Shown: positions 17,116 to 27,666 of the stretch, in pieces
Position numbering within the stretch: position 1 is the first letter of the stretch
How the letters are laid out: each line of letters begins with the position of its first letter
Origin: an uncultured Prevotella sp.
GTDB lineage: Bacteria > Bacteroidota > Bacteroidia > Bacteroidales > Bacteroidaceae
Reading direction: 5' to 3'
DNA length: 58,101 nt
Assembly (NCBI GenBank): GCA_934183135.1
Contig: CAKPRX010000002.1
Location: 1-58,101 of the forward strand
The notes under the pieces: generated by a model
Seen by the model: only the letters and a program-made list of their open reading frames with translations
What the model was told of the DNA's origin: nothing
The model's database searches: none
Position numbers and translations under genes: made by a program

Positions 17116-17126
17116 AATTGATGATA

Positions 17127-18152
17127 TTATCTCTGAACACGGCCAGAAGCATCGCCACCGGCCAGGTTCTCAACTTCTTCCTTGCTTACCATATTAAAGT
17201 CGCCGGGGATAGTATGCTTCAGCGCTGAGGCAGCTACAGCAAACTCAAGCGCCTTAGCCTGGTCGCCATTATAAGTAATAAGCCCGTGGATGAGGCCGCC
17301 CGAGAACGAGTCGCCACCGCCCACACGGTCAATGATAGGCAGGATGTCGTAATGCTTACTCTCGTAGAATGACTTGCCATCATAGCTCAGTGCTTTCCAG
17401 CCATTGTGCGACGCCGAGAGACTCTCGCGCAGCGTGCTTACAACATACTTGAAGCCAAACTCCTTCATCATTCCCCTGAAGATGCCATAGTAACCCTCGG
17501 CAGCGGTCTCGCCTTTCTCCACATTGGCCTCGGGCACAAAACCCAGGCACAGTTTGGCGTCTTCCTCGTTTCCGATACACACATCTACATACTTCATCAG
17601 CGGTTTCATAATGCTCTGTGCCTTCTCGGATGTCCAGAGCTTCTTACGGAAGTTCAGGTCGCAGCTCACGGTTACCCCATGGCGCTTGGCAGCCTCACAG
17701 GCCAACCGGGTAAGTTCGGCAGCCTTGTCGCTGATGGCTGGGGTGATGCCACTCCAGTGGAACCAATCGGCATCGCTCATTATAGCATCGAAATCGAAGT
17801 CTGCGGCGTCGGCCTCAGCCATCGAGCTACCAGCCCTGTCATATATTACCTTTGACGGACGCATCGAAGCGCCACTCTCCAGATAGTAAATACCCAAACG
17901 GTTTCCACCACGGGCAACATAGTCACAGTGTACACCAAATCTGCGCAGAGCATTGAGCGCACACTGACCAATCTCATGGGCGGGCAGCTTGCTGACAAAG
18001 TAAGCATCGTGGCCATAGTTGGCACAGCTTACCGCTACGTTGGCCTCTCCGCCTCCGTAAACTACATCGAAGTACTCACTCTGAACAAAGCGTTTCTGTC
18101 CAGGAGAAGAGAGCCTTAGCATTATCTCGCCCATTGTTACAATTTTTGCCAT
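17127..18152 (-). CDS. kdgK: 2-keto-3-deoxygluconate kinase, PfkB family
   Basis: 341 residues. PfkB/ribokinase-type sugar kinase with the N-terminal GGGEANVAV substrate loop and the C-terminal signature [17 protein letters not shown] holding the catalytic Asp. It phosphorylates 2-keto-3-deoxygluconate to KDPG, which the next gene cleaves; the pair completes breakdown of galacturonate and glucuronate from pectin or host glycans. Upstream steps (uxaC, uxaA, kduI and the like) are not in the window. A divergent LacI-type regulator is 170 nt away and is the obvious candidate controller. Confidence 0.93.
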   Translation of the reverse strand: MAKIVTMGEIMLRLSSPGQKRFVQSEYFDVVYGGGEANVAVSCANYGHDAYFVSKLPAHEIGQCALNALRRFGVHCDYVARGGNRLGIYYLESGASMRPSKVIYDRAGSSMAEADAADFDFDAIMSDADWFHWSGITPAISDKAAELTRLACEAAKRHGVTVSCDLNFRKKLWTSEKAQSIMKPLMKYVDVCIGNEEDAKLCLGFVPEANVEKGETAAEGYYGIFRGMMKEFGFKYVVSTLRESLSASHNGWKALSYDGKSFYESKHYDILPIIDRVGGGDSFSGGLIHGLITYNGDQAKALEFAVAASALKHTIPGDFNMVSKEEVENLAGGDASGRVQR

Positions 18153-18194
18153 TGTCTAATGCTTTAAATAGATTAATTGCCTTGTTTTTATGAA

Positions 18195-18202
18195 CAAAAG
18201 TA
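18195..18202 (-). promoter_or_regulatory. Candidate -7 element, kdgK-eda operon
   Basis: TACTTTTG on the minus strand, 43 nt before the kdgK start. A TTTC lies at about the right distance upstream (18223-18226). Confidence 0.5.
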
Positions 18203-18204
18203 AT

Positions 18205-18220
18205 CATTATTTCTATAATG
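18205..18220. promoter_or_regulatory. Possible LacI-family operator
   Basis: CATTAT-TTCT-ATAATG, a 6-bp inverted repeat with 4-nt spacer lying just upstream of the kdgK -7 element, between the divergent kdgK and lacI-type genes. It is AT-rich and lacks the central CG usual for LacI operators, so the assignment is weak. Confidence 0.25.
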
Positions 18221-18297
18221 GGGAAACAAATTCAAGAAAAAATGACAACGGGCTTAAAAATTATGACTGTGCTTTCACACAATTAATTAATTATTAC

Positions 18298-18305
18298 TAT
18301 TTTTG
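18298..18305 (+). promoter_or_regulatory. Candidate -7 element, LacI-type regulator
   Basis: TATTTTTG on the plus strand, 17 nt before the ATG at 18323. TTTC at about 18273 is near the -33 position. Confidence 0.5.
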
Positions 18306-18322
18306 CAGCGATTTATAAGATA

Positions 18323-19393
18323 ATGGCAGAGAAAATAAGAATAAAAGACATCGCTGCACGGGCCGGTGTTTCGGCCGGAACCGTAGACAGGGTGCTGCAC
18401 GGCCGGCCCAACGTTTCGCAGACGGCCAGAGAGAAGGTCGAAGAAGCCCTAAGGGAAATGGACTACCGCGCCAACATGTATGCCAGCGCGCTGGCCCGCA
18501 ATAAGCAGTACACCTTTATCCTTATGATGCCCCAGTTCGAGTCAGAGGCTTACTGGGAGGAGATAGCCGAGGGATGTGTCAAAGCCTGCGAAGCCCGGCG
18601 CGACTTTCATCTGCACCTCAACATTATCTATTACGACCGGTTCTCTAACGAGTCGTTTGTCCAGCAGTGCCGCCACTGCCTGAACGCCAAGCCCGACGGT
18701 ATCATCATCGTCCCGGCCGCCATCAAGACCACCCGGGCCTTTACCGAGCGTCTGCACGGTCTGGGCATACCCTTCGTACTGCTCGACTCGTTTATCCCTG
18801 AGCTCAGTCCGCTGGCTTTCTTCGGCCAGGACTCGTTCTGCAGTGGCTACTTTGCTGCTAAGATACTGATGCTGATAGCCCATAACGAGAAAGAGATAGC
18901 CATAACCCGCCTGGTCAAGGACGGCAAGGTGATAAGCCGCCAGCAGGAGAACCGCGAAGTAGGCTTCCGCAGCTATATGGAGAAGCGCTATCCCCATATC
19001 CATATCTGCACGCTGGATATGCCTATTGATATCCACGACGATGACAAGCTGTACACACACCTGCTGGACGGTTTCTTCGACAGCCACCCTGATGTACACC
19101 ACTGCATTACCTTCAACTCCAAGGCTCACATCATCGGTGACTACCTTCTCCTCTCCCACCGCACCAACACACAGATTATGGGTTACGATATGGTCAACAA
19201 GAATGCCATGTGCCTGCGCGAGGGAACCATCTCGTTCCTCATTGCCCAGCATGCTTACATGCAGGGGTATCTCTGCCTCGAAGCGCTCTTTAACGCTATT
19301 GTTCTCAAGAAGGATGTGCCTCCCGTCAACTACATGCCTATCGAGCTCATCACCCGCGAGAACATGGATTTCTACCAACGTACTTATAAATAA
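18323..19393 (+). CDS. LacI family transcriptional regulator
   Basis: 356 residues. N-terminal LacI helix-turn-helix (RIKDIAARAGVSAGTVDRVL, residues about 5-24) with a hinge region, then a periplasmic-binding-protein-like sensor: IIIVPAAIKTTRAFTERL and VLLDSFIPEL are typical of the ligand cleft. Expected to bind a sugar acid or sugar phosphate. Divergent from kdgK-eda with a shared 170-nt intergenic region, so control of that operon (with KDG or KDPG as effector) is likely but inferred from position only. Confidence 0.92.
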   Translation: MAEKIRIKDIAARAGVSAGTVDRVLHGRPNVSQTAREKVEEALREMDYRANMYASALARNKQYTFILMMPQFESEAYWEEIAEGCVKACEARRDFHLHLNIIYYDRFSNESFVQQCRHCLNAKPDGIIIVPAAIKTTRAFTERLHGLGIPFVLLDSFIPELSPLAFFGQDSFCSGYFAAKILMLIAHNEKEIAITRLVKDGKVISRQQENREVGFRSYMEKRYPHIHICTLDMPIDIHDDDKLYTHLLDGFFDSHPDVHHCITFNSKAHIIGDYLLLSHRTNTQIMGYDMVNKNAMCLREGTISFLIAQHAYMQGYLCLEALFNAIVLKKDVPPVNYMPIELITRENMDFYQRTYK

Positions 19394-19453
19394 TGTATAG
19401 GGCAGCGGCCCGCTTACAGCCACCGCCAGCTGCCCGTTATCAGTCCCATCGAT

Positions 19454-20737
19454 ATGATTAGTAATAAGAAAGGCGTACTTGCCCTGTCACCACTTATCGT
19501 ATTTATAGTATTCTACTTAGTGCTGTCGGTCATTGCGGGCGACTTCTACAAGGTGCCCATCACAGTAGCCTTTATGATAGCCAGCATCTATGCCATCTGT
19601 ATCTCGGGCGGCCAGCCCCTCCAGCGGCGCATAGACACCTTCAGCCGCGGCGCAGGCTCCAACCGACTGCTGCTGATGCTGTGGATATACGTATTAGCCG
19701 GGGCCTTCGCGGCCTCGGCCAAGGCCATGGGCAGCATAGACGCCACGGTAGACCTGGCCCTGCACACCCTGCCACCCAGCCTGCTGCTTCCTGGCCTGTT
19801 CGTGGCAGCCTGCTTCATCTCTATCTCCATCGGTACCAGTGTGGGAACGGTGGTGGCCCTGGTACCTATAGCCGCAGGCATAGCCCACGACACAGGGTCC
19901 AACATAGCGCTGATGGTAGCCGTGATAGTAGGCGGCTCCTACTTTGGCGACAACCTCTCTTTTATATCCGACACCACCGTAGTGGCCACCCAGACACAGG
20001 GCTGCAAGATGAGTGACAAGTTCAGAGTCAACTCACTTATCGTGGCACCTGCCGCAATAGTGCTGCTCATCGTGTATGCCATCCTGGGCCAGGGCATACA
20101 GGCCCCTACCCACATCCCGGACATAGACTTGGTCAAGATTATACCTTACATAGCCGTCCTCATCATAGCCATCCTGGGAATGAATGTCATGGCGGTTCTC
20201 ACCATAGGCATCATGCTGTGCGGCATCATAGGCATGGCCGAGGGCACCTACGACCTGTACGGATGGTTTACCGCCATGGGTCAGGGCATTACAGGCATGG
20301 GCGAGCTGGTCATCATAGCCATGATGGCGGGAGGCTTGCTCGAACTCATCAATGAGATGGGGGGTATAGAGTACCTCATCAGCCGACTCACCAGCCGAGT
20401 ACACTCCAAGCGGGGAGCCGAACTGTCGATAGCTGCCCTGGTAAGCCTGGTCAACCTATGTACGGCTAACAACACGGTGGCCATACTCACCGTGGGAGGC
20501 ATTGCCCACGAGATTGGCAACCGCTTTGGCGTAGACAACCGCAAGGCCGCCTCCATCCTGGACACGTTCTCGTGCATGGTTCAGGGCCTTATCCCTTATG
20601 GAGTACAGATGCTGCTGGCCGCTGGACTTGCCCACCTCAGCCCGGTACAGATAATACCTTACCTGTATTACCCTATGGCCATAGGGGTATCAGCCTTAGC
20701 AGCCATATTACTACGACTACCTAAAAAGTACAGCTGA
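19454..20737 (+). CDS. NhaC-type Na+/H+ antiporter family protein
   Basis: 427 residues with about 11 hydrophobic spans. The signature GGSYFGDNLSFISDTTV and the following ATQTQGC are diagnostic of the NhaC-like group of the ion-transporter superfamily, and ASILDTFSCMVQGLIPYG is the matching second-half element. It should exchange Na+ (or an organic solute such as malate or lactate, as in MleN-type relatives) for H+ across the inner membrane. The stop codon overlaps the start of the next gene (TGATG), so the two are coupled. It follows the LacI regulator by 60 nt. Confidence 0.9.
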   Translation: MISNKKGVLALSPLIVFIVFYLVLSVIAGDFYKVPITVAFMIASIYAICISGGQPLQRRIDTFSRGAGSNRLLLMLWIYVLAGAFAASAKAMGSIDATVDLALHTLPPSLLLPGLFVAACFISISIGTSVGTVVALVPIAAGIAHDTGSNIALMVAVIVGGSYFGDNLSFISDTTVVATQTQGCKMSDKFRVNSLIVAPAAIVLLIVYAILGQGIQAPTHIPDIDLVKIIPYIAVLIIAILGMNVMAVLTIGIMLCGIIGMAEGTYDLYGWFTAMGQGITGMGELVIIAMMAGGLLELINEMGGIEYLISRLTSRVHSKRGAELSIAALVSLVNLCTANNTVAILTVGGIAHEIGNRFGVDNRKAASILDTFSCMVQGLIPYGVQMLLAAGLAHLSPVQIIPYLYYPMAIGVSALAAILLRLPKKYS

Positions 20738-21534
20738 TGGATATCATCGAACGCAACTTTTTCAGTCTGATACGGTCTGGCGGCCTCAACGAGTTTGTGG
20801 CCCTGGAGCCTATGTCGCCCTATAAGTGGCGGCGACTTATGGCCATGGCCATAGACCGCCATGTAGAAGATACGGTAACCAAGGGTCTGCGCAGCCACCA
20901 GTACGATATGGGCATAGAGATACCGCGCGAACTGTTCAATGTAAACACGTCCCCTACCCCGTCGGCTCAGGCCACAGCCAGACCGCCGCTGGCTAACCGG
21001 CTGCTTAACCATAGGTTAGAGACCATACGCCGCGACGAGCTACACGCCATAGACACATCGGTCGACACGCTCGAGCTGTTAGACATCATCATCGCGTGTA
21101 TCACCACCATGCTCAACAGCGATGTATCGATACGCCAGCTACTCCGCCTGGGAGTCTTCCTGCGCACCCGGGGCGACCGCGCCGACTTTGTCAAGTTAGA
21201 CCAGTGGCTTGGCCGGCTGCACCTGCAGCGTATCGCCCAGCTCCAGGGATGTATCCTGATGACCGGGGTCGGTTTTGAGCAAGACGAGCTGCCCTTTGTC
21301 CACCGCGTAGAACCGGCTGCCAGCCAACTGCTCAACCGCTCGCTCCACCATGGCGACAGAGAGTACGAGGAGTGGCAGGTAAGCGACAACAAGCCCATCT
21401 TTGTCAAGACCAATTCGCGTGCCCTTTTCCGCAACCTGCGCCGGTGTATGCGTTATCTGGCCTATGCACCGCTCGAAGCCATCAGCAACCTGCTTGGCAA
21501 CATGGCGCGCTCCATATCCGAGATAGAAGAATAA
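20737..21534 (+). CDS. Conserved hypothetical protein coupled to the antiporter
   Basis: 265 residues, soluble, no signal or membrane segment. I do not recognise a named domain. The N-terminus IIERNFFSLIRSGGL...WRRLMAMAI resembles in style Bacteroidales proteins of unknown function that begin ERNFF, some called nucleotidyltransferase-like, but no active-site motif is visible. The middle has a Pro/Thr/Ala-rich linker (about 72-86) and an aliphatic helix (LELLDIIIACITTML). Start overlaps the antiporter stop by one base. Real because of the coupling and codon use; function unknown. Confidence 0.8.
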   Translation: MDIIERNFFSLIRSGGLNEFVALEPMSPYKWRRLMAMAIDRHVEDTVTKGLRSHQYDMGIEIPRELFNVNTSPTPSAQATARPPLANRLLNHRLETIRRDELHAIDTSVDTLELLDIIIACITTMLNSDVSIRQLLRLGVFLRTRGDRADFVKLDQWLGRLHLQRIAQLQGCILMTGVGFEQDELPFVHRVEPAASQLLNRSLHHGDREYEEWQVSDNKPIFVKTNSRALFRNLRRCMRYLAYAPLEAISNLLGNMARSISEIEE

Positions 21535-21579
21535 ACACAGAACATACAATCAGGACTATCAACACAAATAAATAGAGAG

Positions 21580-22728
21580 ATGAAAATCAAACACATCATT
21601 ATGGCCATGGCCGTAGGGGCCGCGACCATAGGGGCACAAGCCCAGAATGACATAAAGTTAATCGTAGGCACCTACACCAATGGCAGCAGCAAGGGCATAT
21701 ACACCTTCAGCTTTGACCAGGCCACCGGCAAGTGGGCACCGATAGACACGTTAGCCATAGCCAACCCCTCCTACGTTACGGTTACAGCCGACGGTAAGAC
21801 CATCTATGCCGTAAGCGAGAACAATGATGAGACGGCAAGTGTCAACGCCATCGACTTTGACAGCACCACGGGCCGCATGCGTCTGCTCAACACACAGAAG
21901 ACCCACGGGGCCGACCCCTGTTATGTGGAGACCAATGACAACTTTCTGCTTACGGCCAACTATACCGGCGGTTCGATGAGCCTGTTCCCGGTAAACCTGG
22001 ATGGCACCGTAGGCGAGATGAAGATGCAGTTCAAGGGGTCTACCGGCGGCACCTTCATGCCCAATCAGCAGCAGGCCCATATACACATGGCCACCTTTAC
22101 CCCCGACGGCGGCTACGTACTGGCCACCGACTTCAGCGCCGACCGCATCCTGCGCTACGAGATAACGGGCATGGAGGAAATCAGATACCAGGGAGTAGCC
22201 GGAACGGTAGAAGCCGGTGCCGGACCCCGCCACATAGTGTTCAGTCCCGACAGCCGTTTTTTCTATGTTATCAGCGAGCTGTCTGGCAGCATCAATGTGT
22301 TCTGCTGGAGCTATGGCAAGAGCCATAAGGTACAGACCGTTGCCGCCGACAAGGTGGGCGGGCATGGCAGCGCCGACATCCACATATCGCCCGACGGCCG
22401 CTACCTCTACGCCTCTAACCGCCTGAAGAACGATGGCATCGCCATCTTCAGCATCAACCGTCAGACGGGCATGCTCAGTCCCGTGGGCTATCAGGCTACG
22501 GGACTCCACCCACGCAACTTCGCCATTACGCCCAACGGCAACTATCTGCTCTGCGCCTGCCGTGACGATAACAAGATTCAGGTATTCCGTATCAACAAGG
22601 CTAACGGACTATTAGAAGACACACACCAGGACATAGCGGTAGACAAGGCCGTCTGTGTCAAGTTCTATCCCATCGTGATGCAGCCCGGAGTGGGCGATGG
22701 CCAGTTCCGGGTCATCGAGAAACCGTAG
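21580..22728 (+). CDS. Secreted lactonase, 7-bladed propeller (YbhE-like)
   Basis: 382 residues. Signal peptide to about residue 22 (GAQAQ), then a seven-bladed beta-propeller of the lactonase/6-phosphogluconolactonase family: VGTYTNGSSKGIYTF, ADGKTIYAVSENND, GADPCYVETNDN, GGGY-like repeats and C-terminal TGLHPRNFAITPNGNYLLCA. Family members hydrolyse 6-phosphogluconolactone or related lactones, but the exported Bacteroidales forms more likely act on other sugar lactones in the periplasm. It ends at a strong terminator shared with the convergent gltA. Confidence 0.88.
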   Translation: MKIKHIIMAMAVGAATIGAQAQNDIKLIVGTYTNGSSKGIYTFSFDQATGKWAPIDTLAIANPSYVTVTADGKTIYAVSENNDETASVNAIDFDSTTGRMRLLNTQKTHGADPCYVETNDNFLLTANYTGGSMSLFPVNLDGTVGEMKMQFKGSTGGTFMPNQQQAHIHMATFTPDGGYVLATDFSADRILRYEITGMEEIRYQGVAGTVEAGAGPRHIVFSPDSRFFYVISELSGSINVFCWSYGKSHKVQTVAADKVGGHGSADIHISPDGRYLYASNRLKNDGIAIFSINRQTGMLSPVGYQATGLHPRNFAITPNGNYLLCACRDDNKIQVFRINKANGLLEDTHQDIAVDKAVCVKFYPIVMQPGVGDGQFRVIEKP

Positions 22729-22762
22729 CAGACTGTCTCTGCCAGACCCATTTCCTACCAAA

Positions 22763-22798
22763 GCCAAGCCCCCGTACCACTCGGTACGGGGGCTTGGC
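22763..22798. terminator. Bidirectional terminator between lactonase gene and gltA
   Basis: A perfect 16-bp stem (22763-22778 with 22783-22798) and 4-nt loop, with TTT following on the plus strand. Confidence 0.85.
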
Positions 22799-22817
22799 CT
22801 TTATACAGGTTCTATGG

Positions 22818-24164
22818 TCAGCGCTCGCTGATGGGCACATATTCCTTGCTCTCCAGCAGGTTCATATAGGCCGGACGAATAATGCGGCGACCCTCGTAGT
22901 GCAGCTCTTCGATACGGTGGGCCGTCCATCCCACGATACGCGCCATGGCGAATATGGGGGTAAATATTTCCTGGGGCAGTCCTATCATCTCATAGATAAA
23001 GCCACTGTAAAAGTCCAGGTTGGCACACACCGGCTTCTTGGACTTGCGCCGTGCCGATATGAGTTTTATCCCTTCCTGCTCTATACGCCGCAGGAACTGG
23101 TACTCCTCCTCGCGTCCTTTCTCCTTAGCCAGCTCGCCTGCCAGTTTCTTCAGCTGTACGGCCCGTGGGTCGCTCAGGGTGTAGACAGCATGGCCCAGCC
23201 CATAGATAAGTCCGGTCTGGTCGTAAGCCTCCTTATTGAGCATACGGGTAAGATAAGTATCTATCTCCTCGGTATCGGCCCAGTCCTTAATCTGCTGCTT
23301 CAGGTGGTGGAACATGTTAATAACCTTGATGTTGGCCCCGCCATGCAGAGGCCCCTTGAGCGAGCCGATACCCGCCGCTATCGACGAGTAGGTGTCTGTA
23401 CGGGTAGAGCTGGTTACACGCACGGTAAAGGTCGAGTTGTTACCTCCACCATGCTCTGCCTGGATGATGAGCAGCAGGTCGAGCATACGCGCGTCGAGCT
23501 CAGTATAGTTGTCATGCTTGAGCATATAGAGGAAATTCTCAGCGATAGAGAGGTTCTCGTTAGGATGACGGATGTGCAGGCTACGCCCCTGTACCGAGTG
23601 ACGGTATATGTTGTAGGCATAGGCTATGATGGTGGGAAACTTGGCTATTAACTCGATAGACTGGCGCATCAGGTTGTCGCGCGAGATGTCGTCCGGATTG
23701 CTGTCAAAGGTGTACATCTCCAGCACGCACCGCGCCAGGATGTTCATGATATCCGTTCCCTCCAGGTCTATGATGTGTACGATGGTACGGTGGTCCAGCG
23801 GCATGTTCTCATTGAGCAGGCTCTGAAAGGCCGACAACTCCTCCTTGTCGGGCAACTTGCCCGAGAGCAGCAGATAGGCTATCTCCTCGAACCCGAACCG
23901 GCGCTCCTGCAACAGGGGCTCCACCAGGTCATTCAGCTCGTAGCCGCGGTAGAAGAGTTTACCGTCAGTAGGCGTAAGCACACCGTCGGCGCCACGCTCG
24001 TAGCCCACCACGTTACCTATATTGGTCAGTCCCACCAGTACACCCGACCCGTTCTCGTTACGCAGGCCACGCTTCACGCCGTAGGTCTGAAACGATTCGA
24101 GAGGTATCTTGCAGGCGTTCTTTACCTCGTCACTCAGTTTGTATATCAGATATTCCTTTTTCAT
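22818..24164 (-). CDS. gltA: Citrate synthase
   Basis: 448 residues. It condenses acetyl-CoA and oxaloacetate to citrate. The C-terminal half has the catalytic His regions AEHGGGNNSTFTVR and GPLHGGANIKV, the oxaloacetate/CoA part YGLGHAVYTLSDPR, and ANLDFYSGFIYEMIGLP with the catalytic Asp. Longer than the E. coli protein (about 427), with an N-terminal extension seen in Bacteroidetes enzymes. Third gene of the aconitase-isocitrate dehydrogenase-citrate synthase operon, 29 nt after icd. Confidence 0.96.
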   Translation of the reverse strand: MKKEYLIYKLSDEVKNACKIPLESFQTYGVKRGLRNENGSGVLVGLTNIGNVVGYERGADGVLTPTDGKLFYRGYELNDLVEPLLQERRFGFEEIAYLLLSGKLPDKEELSAFQSLLNENMPLDHRTIVHIIDLEGTDIMNILARCVLEMYTFDSNPDDISRDNLMRQSIELIAKFPTIIAYAYNIYRHSVQGRSLHIRHPNENLSIAENFLYMLKHDNYTELDARMLDLLLIIQAEHGGGNNSTFTVRVTSSTRTDTYSSIAAGIGSLKGPLHGGANIKVINMFHHLKQQIKDWADTEEIDTYLTRMLNKEAYDQTGLIYGLGHAVYTLSDPRAVQLKKLAGELAKEKGREEEYQFLRRIEQEGIKLISARRKSKKPVCANLDFYSGFIYEMIGLPQEIFTPIFAMARIVGWTAHRIEELHYEGRRIIRPAYMNLLESKEYVPISER

Positions 24165-24193
24165 CTTGTTACGGTTTGCTGTATGGTTGTTAC

Positions 24194-25381
24194 TCAGTTG
24201 CCTATCTCGTCCATCAGTCGCTGCCCAAACTCGGCGGTACCCAACGCCTGTCCCTGAGGCATAAAGCGGGCCAGGTCGGCCGTGGCCTCACCGCGGCCGA
24301 AGAGCGTCTCCATAGCCTGGGTTACCAGGACACCAGCCTCGCTCCACCCCATATAGTCGAGCATCATTACGGCCGACAGGATGATAGAACAGGGATTTAC
24401 CACATTGGTTCCGGCTATATCGGGGGCTATGCCATGGGTAGCCTCGAATATGGCGTGACCCGTCTGGTAGTTGATGTTGGCTCCCGGCGATATGCCTATG
24501 CCACCCACCTGTGCTGCCAGCATGTCCGAGATGTAGTCGCCGTTAAGGTTCATAGTGGCTATCACGCTGTAGTTCTGTGGTTTGAGCAGCGCGTTCTGCA
24601 AGAAAGCATCGCATATACAGTCGTCTATCACCAGGCGGCCGTCAGCCAGGGCATCGGCATACTCGCGCTGGGCCAACTCATAGCCCCACTTGCGAAAACC
24701 GCCCTCGGTAAACTTCATAATATTGCCCTTGTGTACCAGGGTGACGCGCTTGAGCCCGTGGGCCAATGCGTAGTCGATGGCGCTACGTACAAGGCGCTCG
24801 GAGCCTTGGCGCGAGACGGGCTTGATGCCAAAGGCCGATGTCTCGGGAAACCTCACACGGTCTACGCCCATCTCATCGTGCAGGAAGCGGTACACCTGGC
24901 GGGCACCGTCGGTACCGGCCTCCCATTCTATGCCGGCATAGATGTCCTCGGTGTTCTCGCGGAACACACACATATCTACCTTCTCCGGATGTTTTACCGG
25001 CGAGTCTACCCCACTGAACCAACGTACCGGGCGCTGGCACACATAGAGGTCGAGCTGTTGGCGCAAGGCCACATTCAGACTACGCATGCCGCCCCCCACG
25101 GGAGTCATCAGGGGGCCCTTGATGCCCACCAGGTAGGTGTTAAAGGCGTCGAGCGTGGCCTGGGGCAGCCACTCGCCGGTCTGGTCGTGAGCCTTTCCGC
25201 CGGCCAGCACTTCCAGCCACTCTATGCAGCGCGTACCCTGGTAGGCACGAGCCACGGCCTGGTCTATTACGCGGCGCATGACGGGGGAAATCTCGGCTCC
25301 CACGCCATCGCCCTCTATGTAGGGTATGGTAACCGTGTCGGGCACGGTCAGCACACCGTCTTGCTTAGTTATCTTAGCCAT
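24194..25381 (-). CDS. icd: Isocitrate dehydrogenase (NADP-dependent type)
   Basis: 395 residues, E. coli-like family. It oxidises isocitrate to 2-oxoglutarate and CO2. Substrate loop [15 protein letters not shown] with the Ser that binds isocitrate, [14 protein letters not shown], the Asp metal ligands in [22 protein letters not shown] (shown here only in name) and [17 protein letters not shown] near the cofactor. Second gene of the operon, 17 nt after aconitase. NADP rather than NAD specificity is inferred from the family. Confidence 0.95.
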   Translation of the reverse strand: MAKITKQDGVLTVPDTVTIPYIEGDGVGAEISPVMRRVIDQAVARAYQGTRCIEWLEVLAGGKAHDQTGEWLPQATLDAFNTYLVGIKGPLMTPVGGGMRSLNVALRQQLDLYVCQRPVRWFSGVDSPVKHPEKVDMCVFRENTEDIYAGIEWEAGTDGARQVYRFLHDEMGVDRVRFPETSAFGIKPVSRQGSERLVRSAIDYALAHGLKRVTLVHKGNIMKFTEGGFRKWGYELAQREYADALADGRLVIDDCICDAFLQNALLKPQNYSVIATMNLNGDYISDMLAAQVGGIGISPGANINYQTGHAIFEATHGIAPDIAGTNVVNPCSIILSAVMMLDYMGWSEAGVLVTQAMETLFGRGEATADLARFMPQGQALGTAEFGQRLMDEIGN

Positions 25382-25398
25382 AATGGGTAGTTTATCTA

Positions 25399-27666
25399 TC
25401 AGTTATTGTGCTTGTTACCTAAGTAGTTGAGCGCCGACCCTGCCCAGAACCACTTAATCTGTATCTCATTGTACGTATGGAGAGCCTGCAGGACGTCGGT
25501 AGTGCCGTCATCGTGGGTCAGGGTGACGGTAAGCGGCCGGCCGGGGACAAAGTCAGCAAGCGATATGCTTATCCTGTCGTGCTCGCGTACCTTATTATAA
25601 TCGTCCTTATCGGCAAAGGTAAGCGCCAGCATGCCCTGCTTCTTCAGGTTGGTCTCGTGGATACGGGCAAAACTCTTGGCCAGTATCATGCGCACATGCA
25701 GGAAGCGTGGCTCCATGGCGGCATGCTCACGGCTGGAGCCTTCGCCATAGTTGTCCTCGGCCACTACCACCGAGTAGAGTCCGTGCTGCTTGTAGTCGCT
25801 GGCTGCCTGCGGCACAGGCACATAGGCGCCCGTAAGCTGGTCCAGCACGGCGTTGGCCTGTCCGTTAAAGGCGTTGACCGCGCCTATGAGCATGTTACCG
25901 GAGATATTTGCCAAATGTCCGCGGAAGCGCAACCAGCGGCCAGCCTGGCTTATGTGGTCTGTGGTACACTTGCCACTCACCTTGATGAGCAGCGGCATGT
26001 CGGCAAGCAGGGTGTCGGTACAGGGCTCGAAAGGCTCCAGCCGCTGCAAGCGTTCGGACCCGTCGGGTATGACGACCCGGACATCGGCCGCGCTGTCCGA
26101 TGGGGGTATCAGGCCGTCTGGGGCCGGGGCAAAGCCGTCCTTGGGGAACACATCGCCCGTAGGCTCGGCCAGCCTGACGGTCTCGCCCTTACGGTTAACC
26201 AGCGTGTCGGTAGATGGGTTGAAGTCGAGCCGGCCGCTGATAGCCATGGCCATGGTTATGTCGGGCGATCCGATAAAGGCGTAGGTATTGGGATTGCCAT
26301 CGGCCCTCCGCCTGAAGTTGCGGTTAAACGAGGTAACGATGGCGTTGGTTCGCTCATTGTCATCGGTATGCCTGTGCCACTGCCCGATACAGGGCCCACA
26401 GGCATTGGTCATAATGACGGCACCTATGCGGCGCAGGTCGTCGAGCAACCCGTCTCGCTCTGCCGTCCGGCATATCTGCTCGCTGCCCGGACATACGATG
26501 AGCTGCGCCTGGGGCTCCATGTCCAGCTGGGCAGCCTGCCGGGCTATCGAGGCAGCCCTGCTCAGGTCCTCATAGCTCGAGTTGGTACACGAGCCCACCA
26601 GGGCCACCTCGACCTTGACGGGCCAGCCGTTGGCCTGGGCCTTTTCGGCGGTCATCAGGCTAAGCGGGGTGGCCAGGTCGGGGGTAAACGGGCCGTTGAG
26701 CGAGGGCTCTATCTCCGAGAGGTTCAGCTCTATGACTTGGTCAAAGTACTGGGCGGGCGCGGCGTACACCTCGGCATCGGCACATAGGTCGGCACGGTTC
26801 TGGGCCACCATGGCGGCTATCTCCCCACGCCCTGTCTGGCGCAGATATTCCTCGGTCTGCCCGTCGGCGGGGAACAGGCTGCAGGTGGCGCCCAACTCGG
26901 CACCCATATTACAGATGGTGGCACGTCCTGTGGCCGACAGGGTGGCTACACCTGGGCCAAAGTACTCCAAGACGGCATTGGTTCCGCCCTTGGTGGTAAG
27001 CAGGCCCAGCAGGCGCAGTATCACGTCCTTAGGCGCAGCCCATCCGCTGAGCCGGCCTGTAAGATGTACGCCTATCAGGCGGGGCACCTTGAGTTCCCAG
27101 GGCTGTCCGGTAAGCACGTCTACGGCATCGGCACCGCCCACGCCGATGGCCATCATGCCTAAGCCGCCTGCGTTAGGTGTGTGGCTATCCGTGCCCACCA
27201 TCATACCGCCTGGAAATGCGTAGTTCTCTAACACTACCTGGTGGATGATACCTGCCCCGGGGCGCCAGAAGCCTATGCCGTAACGGCGCGAGGCCGACTC
27301 CAGGAAGGCGTACACCTCGCTGTTTTCCCGACGGGCCTGGGCCAGGTCGGGAGCGGCTCCATAGTCGGCCCTGATAAGGTGGTCGCAGTGTACGGTGGCC
27401 GGCACGGCCACATGGCCTTTTCCTGCATTCATAAACTGCAACAGCGCCATCTGCGCCGTGGCATCCTGCATGGCCACGCGGTCGGGCCGATAGTCAGCGT
27501 AGTCTTCCCCACGCGTATAGCGTGTCAGCGCCGTACGGTCGTACAGGTGGGCGTAGAGTATCTTCTCTGCGTAAGTAAGGGGAGTGGCCAGCTGAGTACG
27601 CACGGTGGTCACCGTAGATGCAAACTGGGCATAAAACGTTTCTATCATCTGCAAGTCTTGTATCAT
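25399..27666 (-). CDS. acnA: Aconitate hydratase
   Basis: 755 residues, mitochondrial-type aconitase. It isomerises citrate to isocitrate through a 4Fe-4S cluster. Cluster ligands are visible: Cys in [12 protein letters not shown] and the CxxC of [10 protein letters not shown]; the C-terminal swivel domain has [15 protein letters not shown] and [16 protein letters not shown]. It leads the three-gene operon for the oxidative TCA branch, which in anaerobic Bacteroidales serves glutamate synthesis rather than respiration. A leader of about 130 nt with an imperfect hairpin separates it from its promoter. Confidence 0.96.
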   Translation of the reverse strand: MIQDLQMIETFYAQFASTVTTVRTQLATPLTYAEKILYAHLYDRTALTRYTRGEDYADYRPDRVAMQDATAQMALLQFMNAGKGHVAVPATVHCDHLIRADYGAAPDLAQARRENSEVYAFLESASRRYGIGFWRPGAGIIHQVVLENYAFPGGMMVGTDSHTPNAGGLGMMAIGVGGADAVDVLTGQPWELKVPRLIGVHLTGRLSGWAAPKDVILRLLGLLTTKGGTNAVLEYFGPGVATLSATGRATICNMGAELGATCSLFPADGQTEEYLRQTGRGEIAAMVAQNRADLCADAEVYAAPAQYFDQVIELNLSEIEPSLNGPFTPDLATPLSLMTAEKAQANGWPVKVEVALVGSCTNSSYEDLSRAASIARQAAQLDMEPQAQLIVCPGSEQICRTAERDGLLDDLRRIGAVIMTNACGPCIGQWHRHTDDNERTNAIVTSFNRNFRRRADGNPNTYAFIGSPDITMAMAISGRLDFNPSTDTLVNRKGETVRLAEPTGDVFPKDGFAPAPDGLIPPSDSAADVRVVIPDGSERLQRLEPFEPCTDTLLADMPLLIKVSGKCTTDHISQAGRWLRFRGHLANISGNMLIGAVNAFNGQANAVLDQLTGAYVPVPQAASDYKQHGLYSVVVAEDNYGEGSSREHAAMEPRFLHVRMILAKSFARIHETNLKKQGMLALTFADKDDYNKVREHDRISISLADFVPGRPLTVTLTHDDGTTDVLQALHTYNEIQIKWFWAGSALNYLGNKHNN

